A stretch of DNA of 64,000 nucleotides. Origin: Myotis daubentonii. Taxonomy: Eukaryota; Chordata; Mammalia; Chiroptera; Vespertilionidae. This document shows positions 11,176 to 21,585 of this stretch, one piece after another. The notes under the pieces are model-generated. The model was not told the origin of the DNA, ran no database searches, and saw nothing but the letters and a program-made list of their open reading frames with translations. Positions within the stretch are counted from its first letter, which is position 1. Each line of letters begins with the position of its first letter. A program made the translations under genes and the position numbers. The DNA is taken from the NCBI RefSeq assembly GCF_963259705.1, contig NC_081842.1, positions 35,739,796 to 35,803,795 on the forward strand. The letters run 5' to 3'.

Positions 11176-12135
11176 CCTATATAGTAAAAGGGTAATATGC
11201 CTCCCAGCACCGGGATCAGCGAAGCCGCGAGGCCTCCCGGCACCGGGATCAGCGTGATGGGGGCAGTGCCCAAACCCCCTGATCCCTCTGCGGCTCTGTG
11301 TGTGACAGGGGGCGGGGCCACAACCTCCCTATCCACCCTGCTCTTTTCATGACAGGGGAAGGCACCTCAACCCCCTGATCAGCCTTGCTCTGTGCCTGAT
11401 AAGGGGGAGCTCCCCAACCCCCTGATTGCCCTGTGGCTCTGTGTGTGACAGGGTGCGGTGCCCCAACCCCCTGATCGGCCCTGCTCTGTGTGTGACAGGG
11501 CGTGGCGCCCCAACCTCCTCCCCCCACACGGCCCTGCTCTGTGTGTGATGGGGTTGAGCCATAACCTCCCCATTGGCCCTGCCCTGAGTGCGACAGTGGC
11601 TGCGCACCAGCCCCCTGATCGGCCCTGCTCTGTGGGTGATAGAGGGTGGCGCCGCAACCCCCTGATGGGCCCTGCTCTGTGCGTGACAGGGGGCAGCGCC
11701 CCAACCCCCTGATTGGCCCTGCTCTGTGCATGACAGGGTAAGGAGCTCCAACCCCCCTGATGGGCCCTGCTCTGTGAGTGATAGGCGGTGGCGCTGCAAC
11801 CTCCCCATCAACCCTGCCTTGAGTGAGACAGGGAATGGTGCCCCAACCCCCCAATCGGCCCTACCCTGAGAGTGACTGAGGGTGGCATCACAACCTCCCG
11901 ATCGCCCTGCTCTGTGCATGACAGGGGGCGGCGCCCCAACTCTGCAATCGGCCCTGTTCTGAGCCCGACCAGGTGCTGCACCTAGGGATTGGGCCTGCCC
12001 TCTGCCACCCGGGAGCAGTCCTAAGCCAGCAGGTTGTTATCTCCCGAGGGGTCCCAGACTGGGAGAGGGCACTGGCTGGGCTGAGGGACGCCCCTCCCCC
12101 CCGAGTGCACAAATTTTTGTGCACCGGGCCTCTAG
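11176..12135 (+). mobile_element. Non-autonomous Helitron with internal minisatellite
   Basis: Starts CCTATATAGTAAAAGGGTAA directly after the CTAG of the preceding Helitron. It ends with the palindromic hairpin around GTGCACAAATTTTTGTGCAC and then CGGGCCTCTAG (to 12135). Most of its 960 bp is a 47-bp minisatellite. Long minus-strand open frames (up to 201 codons) run through the minisatellite and are repeat artefacts. Confidence 0.85.
11255..11970 (+). repeat. 47-bp minisatellite, about 15 units
   Basis: A motif like GACAGGGGGCGGCGCCCCAA followed by CCCCTGATCGGCCCTGCTCT recurs at about 11304, 11351, 11398, 11447, 11492, 11546, 11590, 11636, 11683, 11729, 11777, 11825, 11871, 11918 and 11964, a spacing near 47 bases. 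It lies wholly inside a Helitron. Confidence 0.9.
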
Positions 12136-12179
12136 TAATAATAATAATAATGATTATGTTATTCTTATTGTTAGTGTAA

Positions 12180-12315
12180 TATTGTTAGTAATATGAGCTG
12201 CATATTATTCTAAGGACCTTTTATGTGTTATCACATTAATCTTCACAGTAACTCTATTTTTGAGATAGAATGGTAACTAAGGCAGAAAAAGAATAAGTGA
12301 CTAGCTCAAAGGTGA
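12180..12315 (-). mobile_element. MIR SINE relic
   Basis: TATGTGTTATCACATTAATC, TTCACAGTAACTC and GTGACTAGCTCAAAGGTGAA match the minus strand of the ancient MIR core. A similar relic lies at 13085-13250. Confidence 0.5.
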
Positions 12316-12433
12316 ACAGCTACTTACATGAATCAATAAAGATTTACATTCAATCAGTGTCATTTCATATCCTGAATCTTTAATGTGTATGTATAGGTGT
12401 GTGTATGGTGTAGTTAGACAGGTAAGTAGATAA

Positions 12434-12648
<215 letters not shown>

Positions 12649-13084
12649 GGTGAAAATGCAAAATTGGAGTTTTTAACTGAGATTTTAATATATAAAAGAA
12701 TAGATCTTTCAAAATGAGTTACCCAACACCAATATTTCAAACAAAACAGTTGAAAACATTTTAGACAATTATTAAACCCCTTACTTTTGTATGGGGTAGG
12801 AAACGTTTGAAGACTTGGGGGAAAGGATTTTTTGAATTATAATTTTGGAGAAATATAAGTTCCACTGCAAACTTAGTGACTTGGGGCTTCCGTGGAACCA
12901 CATGGAGGGTTTAATGAATATACTCTGCAGTATGAGAGGCATAGTAGACTGGTGTCTGACTCACCTGAGAATCCTAAATATAAGAGATACGTTTGCTTAG
13001 CATCTAACAAATGGTGCATGTGTTGGGAGTGGTCTGGGAGCCAGAGCTGAGAGCAGAAAATGCATGTTTGTTTCCCATGGTAAC
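12649..13084. other. Intron, nothing recognised
   Basis: Non-coding sequence between the microsatellite and a MIR relic. Nothing recognised. Confidence 0.5.
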
Positions 13085-13250
13085 ATTGTTAGTAATATGA
13101 GCTAAATATTTTGCTAAGTACTTTTTATGTATCATCACATTAATCCTTACAATAACAGTATTATTGATGTAGGGACTATGGTTATTTTTAATTCATAGAT
13201 GAGTATCATTAGTCAGTGGTGAAGAAAATAAAACAAGAGTTCACTCCTTC
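13085..13250 (-). mobile_element. MIR SINE relic
   Basis: TACTTTTTATGTATCATCAC, ATTAATCCTTACAATAACAG and TTAATTCATAGATGAGTATC read as the minus strand of a diverged MIR. Confidence 0.5.
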
Positions 13251-13384
13251 TCTAATAACAGACCTGATCTGGTGGAGGGGTAAGAAGATGAATTTCAAGA
13301 ATAGAATTTTGATCATGGTATCAGAACTAGGCATTCTAATTAGTTACTTATGACAATTGGCTCAAATTAGACTTTTTATTACCA

Positions 13385-13760
13385 ACTAGTGGCTCAGTGC
13401 ACAAAAATTCGTGCACTTGTGGGGGTCCCTCAGCCCAGCCTGCATCCTCTCGCAGTCTGGGACCCCTCAGAGGCAATCTGGGAGCCTTGCTCATTACCGC
13501 CCACCTGCTCCCTACTCCTTACTGCTCAGCTCGCTGCTCCCTAGTGCTGCCTTGTAGGCAGAAGAGGCTCCTGCCACCACCACTGCACTCGCCATGCTTC
13601 TGGCTTCTAGTTGAGCATCATTACCCCTGTGGAAGTGCACTGACCACCAGGAGGAAGCTCCAGCATTGAGCGTCTGCCTCCTGGTGGTCAGTGCACATCA
13701 TAGCGACCAGTCATTCTGCCGTTTGGTCAATTTGCATATTACCCTTTTATTATATGGGGT
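13385..13760 (-). mobile_element. Non-autonomous Helitron (Helibat type)
   Basis: Minus-strand copy: the 3' end CTAG is at 13385-13388 next to the hairpin CAGTGCACAAAAATTCGTGC, and the 5' end is near 13760 (TATTACCCTTTTATTATATG). It holds an inverted repeat GTGCACTGACCACCAGGAGG ... CCTCCTGGTGGTCAGTGCAC at about 13636-13695, also present in the copy at 61845-62310. Confidence 0.85.
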
Positions 13761-16700
13761 AATCAGACGTTTTCCTCTAAGTGTTTAGGAAAGAATGTTC
13801 CTCTCTAGACATGGATTAAAAGGACTTAAAAGGATATGGGAAACAAAGTAACACTGTCCTGAGTACATTCCATGAAGTTTGTTTAACCTACCAGAGATAA
13901 TGGCTAATATGGTGTCAATGGGCAGGGGCCAATAATATAAATTGGGTCCATGAAAATATGAATAATTTCTACTGCTTTATATTTTCCTGAAATTTTAAAT
14001 GGTCTATAACAGTTTTGCATATACTATTTTGTAAAAAAAATCTTCAAAAATTAAAGTAAACATAAGGCATTTAAAATTTTGTTCTAACAACACTTATGGG
14101 CTAAATGGTCAAAATTCTTACCAGTAGCTAATGGGTTAAGAAAAAAAACAAATTTCTTTTTATTTGTATTTGACTTATCCAGAGACTATTTTTTGAAAAC
14201 CATGGCCATATCTATAAGGTAGTGAATTAGTGGTTTATCTAGACTAGGACACAGTTATTAAGAACCTGGTGTATTTTCCCCGATTATCTTCGTTACAGGC
14301 CTATAAATAGATTTAACAAAGAGTTCTGTGCAGAATGCCCCATCCAGACAGAGAGCCTTGTCACAAACTTGGCATTATTTTCTAGGCAGAGGAATCAAGG
14401 CATCCTTTCTTTAGCCTTCCATTCTGTTTTCTGTGGCTTCTCTCAGAGATTTGGAAGAATCACTGATATCATAGCTATTAATACGAATTCACAAAGTAAA
14501 GAGAAATAAAACATGGATTAGACAAGTTAGTTTATACAGCATGATTACAGCCAAGCTTACTTCACCTGTTCATCAAATATATTCTGGGACTGAAATTTGA
14601 AAGTGAGGGAGTTCAGTAATACAGTTAATTGAAAAGGCAGAGGACGGATTGACTTCTATGTGAATCACAACTATGAATCATGATTCTAAATGAGCATCTG
14701 TACTGAGAACATGCAGCAAAATTAGTAAAGAGAACAGTTAATGTTATTTTAGCTGTACAGTAGTTTCTAAGTCATACTTCAAAATTGAATTTGGTAGGGA
14801 ATCTCTGAATCCGAGGCAAGAAGGGCAAAGGAGGAGCACAGTGGGATATTAATGTCTCTCTGAAATAAGTAGAAAAATAGTCTACACCCAAGATGAAGGG
14901 GACCTCATTAGATCCCTTGTAACTACTGTGTACACGCTAACTTAGGCTCCAGGAAGGAGGTTCATGAGAAAGTCTCCACATTGTGTAGCAGGGACTGTGA
15001 AAGGCACATGACTTTTAGATACATGCTACAGAGAAGAGCCAAACCAAGTCTCCAGACTAGCTTGGACTAGTCCCCTTATGCTTAAACCTTAGAGGGAAGG
15101 CTTTATTTTAACTTTGTATTTATAGCAGTTTATTTTATGGGATGGTGCTTTAATTCTGTAAGCTTTAAGACAGAATATTCTCTTATATGTCATAATGGAT
15201 TCAGGTAGGTTTCTCTCAGTGACAGTCTGAGACACAGTAAAACACATTCTATAATCCTCATACATTCCCAAATTGCTGACTAGCACTCTAGTATGGAATT
15301 TATTTCATAAAATGCAACAAAAGCATTTGGCTTTCTTCTTAAAGCCATTTTCACATTCAAAAAAAATCAATAATGACAAAAAATCACTGTGTACTCCATG
15401 ACAGCTAGACATCAAGTAAATCCCACTGAAATGTGAAGATTAGGCCATTGTCTGTGTCCACACTACTTATCAGTCCCCTATCTCATAGGAGTGGAGTTTG
15501 TATGTATTGAAGTTACAGTGAATACATGTCTATGCCTTTGGGCATGGTGAAATCACACACAAAAATCCACAAATGCTATTGCCATTTTTATAAGTGAAAT
15601 AACATAAACATCTTCCTAGTACTCACTGTTATATAGTAAGACATCAGTAAATATTAGCAGATTTTTGTATTTTCCTTAGATATATTTTATACTTATAACT
15701 TTAATAATCCAGGAACCAAAATATAGTTTTCTACTAAGGAAACAGTTTTGCATACATTCATTAGATATTATTTATATTAAATATCTATTGCATATCATAT
15801 GGGCAGTGTATAACTTACCTAACTACCACTTAAATCCATAACATGCTTATATAGGTAGGCATTTTGAAAGAACTTGGAGGAAAATGAGAGGTAGGAAACA
15901 ACTGTTAGGCTTTTATACTTCTAAATAGATTGTTTCTCACAAATTAGGAATAAATGGTACTACCTAAAGAAAATAAATACCACACACTTTGAGTATACCT
16001 ACATAATAATATAATTTAATAACATTTACTGACCATTTGAATGATATGAAGTCATAACAAGTGACATCATCTATTAAAAAGGTTGATTTTTACATATACA
16101 TAGTCAGCATAAGTAATCCCCATGTATTCATGCAATTTTGGCCCCAAAAATGCTGCCAAGCGCTTTGTTTTTCCTAACTAAAGTTTATAGTGTAAGTTAA
16201 GAAAGACAAAAAAGAAAGAGACAGAAGATAGAGCATGAGAGAAAAGAGGGAAGTAAAGAAGTATTTCAGTCAAGGATTTGGATTATTTCAGGTGTGATAT
16301 GGTGTTGAAATTTTAGTTTAAAATTTTCTTACATTTGAATTTAGAATATGCTATCTTAAAGATAACTATGAAATTTTGCATGATTCCTTTCACATCTGCA
16401 CTAATATTATGTAGAGTGATGATTGTTAAAAAATAAATTAAAATAAAGAAGTCTTGGCTCTATATTAACACATTTTAAAAAGAATTCACTTGATGTCTAA
16501 TTATTAATCACTAGCTATATGGCTCTAAGTTCTCTTTCTACTTTTCCATTCAGTGTCTTATGATAAAAATAGATTAATTATTATTATCTTGTTCAGGAGC
16601 ACATTGACAAGGAGTCCTAAGCAGCAGCTTGTACTTTAGCAATCTGTTGTGGCTATAAAATATGTGGAGACAAGTTAAATTACTTCTGGAAAGAAACATC

Positions 16701-16919
16701 ACTAAAAATTAATACTTGAAGAAAAATACCTCTCCCTACAATTTACGTAATTAAAATTGCAGCTACACGATATATTGTATCTGTCTTAAAATTCAATAGA
16801 TTTTTAAAATTTTTATAGCAAATTAATCTTTAATAAGCTATAAAATCTTATTATAGCTAAGTAAGCTTAAAATAGTCTCACTTGAATTTTGACAATAGTA
16901 TACACCCATCAAAGTATTA
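13761..16919. other. Intron, nothing recognised
   Basis: Over 3 kb of AT-rich sequence with no exon, no clear transposon and no tandem repeat recognised. Very old relics could be missed by eye. Confidence 0.5.
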
Positions 16920-17190
16920 TCCATTTTATAAAAAGCCTATGGTCATCACACCATCATGTCATAATGACTGGTCAGTGGGTGGGCTGGGACCTGACTGGAG
17001 GATTTGACCAGAGGTGCAGGTGGGTTTTTGGGTCCTGCCTCCTTTGGTGGCAGAGGTGTCTGTGGGACTCTTTCTGGATCTCGCCTCCCGTGGTGGTGGC
17101 GGGGGCAGCCACGGGACTCTTTCTGGGTCCTGCTGAGCCACGGGACTTTGGGTCCTGTGTCACACGCGATTTTGCGCGCTGGGCCCCTAG
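16920..17190 (+). mobile_element. Non-autonomous Helitron, diverged
   Basis: Starts with a degraded TCCATTTTATAAAAAGCCTA and ends with the hairpin CACGCGATTTTGCGCG and GGGCCCCTAG at 17190, followed by T. The GC-rich interior is unlike the flanking intron. Open frames across it on both strands are composition artefacts. Confidence 0.75.
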
Positions 17191-17526
17191 TTATACTAAT
17201 AATTATTAACATACAAGTTAATCTATTCTCATAAATAGTCATTAAATTTCTTTTTAACTGAAAATATATATTTACTCTTTTATGCAAAAGAAATTAAAAA
17301 GGTTTTATAGCCTGTTATATAGTTCCAAATAAAGGTTTCATATTTTTAGTAATATGTCACTTGAAAAAAAAAAAGGCTTTCTATTACAGGTAAAAAAAAA
17401 AAGTTACTTTTATTTATTAGATTTACATTTCCAAATTTTATTAAATCTTTACCTTAATTTTGTATATTTTCTCTTGCATTGCATTTTAGATTACGCCTAA
17501 AAATTTCATTTAAATATAACATATTT

Positions 17527-17754
17527 ATTTATTTTATTTTTTAAATATATTTTATTGATTTTTTACAGAGAGGGAGGGAGAGTGATAGAGAGTTAGAAAT
17601 ATCAATGAGCGAGAAACATTGATCAGCTGCCTCCTGCACACCCTCTATTGGGGATGTGCTTGCAGCCAAGGTACATGACCTTGACCGGAATCAAACCTGG
17701 GACCCTTCAGTCTGCAGGCCGACGCTCTATCCACTGAGCCAAACCAGTTAAGGC
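17527..17754 (-). mobile_element. Ves SINE with target-site duplication
   Basis: Minus-strand Ves with purine block (GAGAGGGAGGGAGAGTGATA) and head complement CCACTGAGCCAAACCAGTTA. It is flanked by perfect 12-base direct repeats TATAACATATTT at 17515-17526 and 17755-17766. Confidence 0.88.
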
Positions 17755-17766
17755 TATAACATATTT

Positions 17767-18200
17767 CTTTAATAATGAATATATAATTTGAACATTACAG
17801 TTATCTAATCTCTAAATTTTAAAACTCTTACAACAAGAATAACTGCAATCATTATTGGAATAATTCTATATTTTAAATCAATTTTCTATTGGAAAATTTA
17901 GAAAGATTAAAGAGTATAATTCCAGAAATATACACAGTATAATAGAAGACTTAAATTTTAACTATTATTCACAAGGAAAAAGTACAGCAGATTATTCAAA
18001 GAAAATCATGTTTATTCTTTAATTTTCAGTTATAATTTTCTTTTTATGTTAATCTAAATCTAGTAGGTTGTTAAAATTGCTGGCACTGCCTATTAGTAAA
18101 GAACATGATTGTTTTTCGTAAGTACTTTGATTACCTATAGAAAACTTCTTTTGTAATTCTCATACAAAGACAATTTCAAGCAATCTCAGGTTAAATGTTA
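17767..18200. other. Intron, nothing recognised
   Basis: AT-rich sequence between a Ves SINE and a Helitron pair. Nothing recognised. Confidence 0.5.
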
Positions 18201-18484
18201 TCCTATCTAATAAAGACATAATATGGAAATTGACCATCACTTCACAACAAAGATGGTGGTGCCCACAGCCAATAAGGAGGGAATATGCAAATATGCGACA
18301 AAGATGGTGGAAGCCGGCCCAGAGTGAAGGCGAGAGGCGGCTCTTGGCCCTGGAGCGAAGGCAGGAGGTGGTGCCTGGCCCCGGAGCAAAGGCCTGAGTC
18401 CTGGGTGCTGGAGGGAAACTGGTGCTGGCAGCCAGGGGAAGGAAGGCCTATTCTTGCATGAATCTTCATGCATCAGGCCTCTAG
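18201..18484 (+). mobile_element. Non-autonomous Helitron, first of a tandem pair
   Basis: Begins TCCTATCTAATAAAGACATA, has AACAAAGATGGTGG twice in its first 130 bases, and ends GCATCAGGCCTCTAG at 18484. It abuts the next Helitron with no spacer. Confidence 0.85.
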
Positions 18485-18761
18485 TCTACATATATATAAA
18501 AGGCTAATATGCAAAGTGTCCCCTCAGGAGTTTGAACAGACCGGGAATTTGATTGCTTGCTATGACATGTGCTGACCACCAGGGGTGGCATGAAATGAAG
18601 GACAGCACCTGCCAGCAGCCAGCAGCCAGGGAACAAAGGCCCTGGCTGACAGCTGGCAGCTGGGGAGCAGCTGGGGAAGGAAGGGCCCAGCTGGCAGCCA
18701 GAAGGCCCCGATAGGCCTAGGGACCCTACCTGTGCACGAATTTTGTGCACCAGGCCTCTGG
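18485..18761 (+). mobile_element. Non-autonomous Helitron, second of a tandem pair
   Basis: Begins TCTACATATATATAAAAGGC and includes GTGCTGACCACCAGGGGTGG. It ends with the hairpin GTGCACGAATTTTGTGCAC and CAGGCCTCTGG at 18761 (CTGG in place of CTAG, still CTRR-type). Confidence 0.82.
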
Positions 18762-19230
18762 TCATATATAAAATGAGTTATTGAATAAAATTCAGGAGGA
18801 GCCCTTACAGTTCTAGCATGCCTTGCTTACTTGCCATTGTTCCAATACATGCCTGTTCTAATACACTTGTTGGCCTTTAAATAACAACATATCTGTAATT
18901 AAGCAATAGTATAGCTTGGTGATAGTATTATAGCTGTTGAAACATCTGTGATATAATATAAAATTTATTTTTGATTCTGTTAAGAAAAGGACAATTTTAA
19001 CATTTTATTAGAACTGGTAAATAAAAAAAAATGTGATATTTAGCAGAGTAAATGAAATTGACCTGTCTTCCAAATTACTATTAGATTACAGATAGTCAAG
19101 TGTTGTTCTATCCACTCCAGATCCTTTCTTCTGAGAAATGTTATGTGACTGCCATAGGGAGCTATCTGAACTTTTCACACATGTGTGGAATGCCTCGTTT
19201 AAATTTTTGTTTTGTTGAATTTATAATACA

Positions 19231-19350
19231 CGGTGGAGCAGCAGGAGGTTTATAGTTGTGACTATGAGAAACACAGTTTATTATTGTATTATTATTTATT
19301 AAATATTCTATTATTTTTCATATGAACAACTGTAAACCTATTTCCCCCCC
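19231..19350. mobile_element. Degenerate mariner-type MITE
   Basis: Left end ACACGGTGGAGCAGCAGGAG-GTTTATAGTTGT and right end ACAACTGTAAACCTATTTCC form diverged inverted repeats like those at 2425-2550, with an AT-rich core between them. Confidence 0.55.
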
Positions 19351-20224
19351 CCACACACACACACACCCTGTATTAAACACAATGAAGCAAATCAGCCCAC
19401 ATTGGCTTCCTGTGGTATGATATGTGCTGACATATTCTGCTTCAATATTTGTAGTAATTGCTTTCAGCATGTTTTGAAAACAACAGTCTATTTTGAAGTA
19501 AAACAGAGATAACTTGGTAATTTCAGGGTATGATTCTGAGTGGACCAAATGATTTATTGATAGGCTCACTAATGAAATAACTTAATTTATAATATTTCCA
19601 AAAATTGTCTGCAGTATTCTGGATTCTTTATTGTTTGTCAGTTGTAGACAACAAAACTAAATCACAGTGTTTTACTGTGTAATTAGAATCAAATAGGTAG
19701 AGCAACCTAAAGTGAAACATGGCTATACATGGCATATTTCATATGATGATTTGCAAAACATATAAGAATGTTTTCCTTGGGTTTAAAAATATTCCTAGTA
19801 TGACTTAGTAAATATGTATTTTTTTTCCTTCTTTTTGCCTGACTTTATAATCTGTGTGCTTTGATTACAAAACAGGCAGATACAATCTATTTTCAAAATA
19901 AGTTATAATACAGATCAGGTAACTGATAAACCAGGAAAAAATTTTGTTTTGCAATTAATTTGAACTTCTTTAAAATTCTGATTGATTAGAAAGTACAGTT
20001 CTAAAGTCATTTGCCCTAAAACTGGGAAATGCATGCATGCAGATGACACTTCACAAGTTGCGTGTGAGACCATGTTTGGTGATTTGAGAGGTGCTGGCAA
20101 TAGTCTCTCTAGCTTAAATTGTATTTATTAAATATTGGTAATTAAAAATTTGCTACTTTATGTATTCAGTGGGAAATTGTTAAAATGTCACTATGTTATC
20201 TGTGGGAGTGGAGTTATTGTCTTA
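19351..20224. other. Intron, nothing recognised
   Basis: Contains a short C-run/(AC)n at 19343-19366. Otherwise AT-rich with nothing recognised. Confidence 0.5.
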
Positions 20225-20440
20225 TGTCGAGGGAATGAATATCCTGAGGCCGCCACTAGAAAAAGGAGTTTCATGGAAAGCTTTATTGATAGTGTGAAAT
20301 TAAGGGGGTTCCCCTCTAAGGGTCCATTTCTGTCCCTCTCGCCATGGGAAAAGCCCAATCTTGTCTCCAGCAGGGCCAGAATAAAGGCCACTGCCCATAG
20401 TTTTTGCTCCGTATCAAAGTCCAGTCCAGTCCAGCTTCCT
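20225..20440 (-). repeat. LTR-like interspersed repeat, copy B
   Basis: Same ordered blocks as 5375-5610: GGAAAGCTTTATTGATAG, TGTCCCTCTCGCCATGGG, TTGTCTCCAGCAGGGCCAG, TTTTTGCTCCGTATCAAAGT. The minus strand carries a CAATAAAG polyadenylation-like signal. It is probably a solo-LTR relic of an endogenous retrovirus; no viral reading frame is seen. Confidence 0.45.
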
Positions 20441-20576
20441 ACATGTGAAGTCTGCACAGCCATGGCCTACATGGCTATGGAACGAGAACTCAGGTACTAT
20501 ACATACTACAATTCATAAATATTTTATTGAAATGTAATTGATAAAATAATAACAATTTAGTATCTTTAACAGGAAA

Positions 20577-20662
20577 ATCAATGGGCTGCAATGCTTCTGA
20601 AAAGCAGATACTTTATGAATAGTTTACTTAAGTTGGCAAGTTGCCGAGCTGACATTTACTCT
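20577..20662 (+). repeat. Unclassified repeat, copy 1
   Basis: About 85 bases, from AATCAATGGGCTGCAATGCT to GCTGACATTTACTCT, match 59437-59525 closely. The match begins and stops abruptly at both ends. I do not recognise the family. Confidence 0.75.
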
Positions 20663-20684
20663 TACCTCACATCTCATGGCTCAA

Positions 20685-20850
20685 GTATAGAATCTGACTA
20701 GTTATATAGGGTTTGAATCCCAGCTCAACCACTTAATCACTAGGAGTCAGTCATCAAGCCTTTTAACCTCTATAAGACTTAATTTTCTTCCTTGTAAAAC
20801 TAGTATGATAGTGTTGTTTTTATATCATCTCATTTTTCATAAATGCTCAG
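20685..20850 (+). mobile_element. MIR SINE relic
   Basis: GGGTTTGAATCCCAGCTCAA, CCACTTAATCACTAG, TAACCTCTATAAGACTTAAT and CTTCCTTGTAAAACTAG follow the MIR consensus in order. Confidence 0.75.
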
Positions 20851-20924
20851 TAAATGTTCATTACTACTATTGTGTTATAATGATGCTAAAGGAACTTTTT
20901 TATTATCTGAAACACTGTAATTTA

Positions 20925-21090
20925 CTTTCAGATACATTATTTCATATAAACACTCATAATCCTCACAAAACCACTGTGATGTAGGGATGGTCACTGATCT
21001 ACAGTGAGTAGCTAAGTCTCTGAGAGTTTGTCTTACTCACGGTCATACATGTAATTCACAGGAGAGATAACACTGTTATTCTAAACCCTT
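20925..21090 (-). mobile_element. MIR SINE relic
   Basis: CACTCATAATCCTCACAAAA, TGATGTAGGGATGG and GTAATTCACAGGAGAG resemble the minus strand of MIR. Confidence 0.5.
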
Positions 21091-21374
21091 TCTGATCCCA
21101 CAGCTCCTTAGTTTATCTGTGTTTATGAAGAAACTTTTACTTTCAGTGGCCTTTTCTTAAACATTAGCATGTGGCTTCGATCATGGTTCTTAACAACTGA
21201 ACAAGTAGTTTTTTCAGATTACTCTCAAATGTTTTAGAATGAAAAACCTACCCATGGAAGATATAGCACATGTGGAAAAAAAATAACATCTGGAGAAGCC
21301 AGGTGATTAGCATATGAGTGTTAATCATACTATAATTTCAATTCTATTGACATCTTAAAAATAAAAAAAAAATT

Positions 21375-21585
21375 CAGTGCCTCAGTGCTTGAGTGTCAAA
21401 CCAAGAATCAAGAGATCACGGTTCAATTCCTGGTCAGGGCACATGCCAGGGTTGGGGGCTCAGTCTTGGGTGGGGGTGTGCAGGAGGTAGGCAATCAATG
21501 ATATTTTCTCCTCATTGATGTTCCTATCTCTCTGTCCCTCTCCCTTCCTCTCTGAAATCAATAAAAACATATTTTAAAAAATGAA
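21375..21585 (+). mobile_element. Ves SINE (diverged)
   Basis: GGTTCAATTCCTGGTCAGGG (B-box region), GTGCAGGAGGTAGGCAATCA, CTCCTCATTGATGTTCC and the CTCCCTTCCTCTCTGAAATC tail followed by A-rich sequence. Confidence 0.8.

Noticed and set aside
11249..11919. Minus-strand open frames of 201 and 190 codons
   Set aside because: They run through a 47-bp minisatellite in a Helitron; overlapping frames are open at the same time, and the protein text is a low-complexity repeat.
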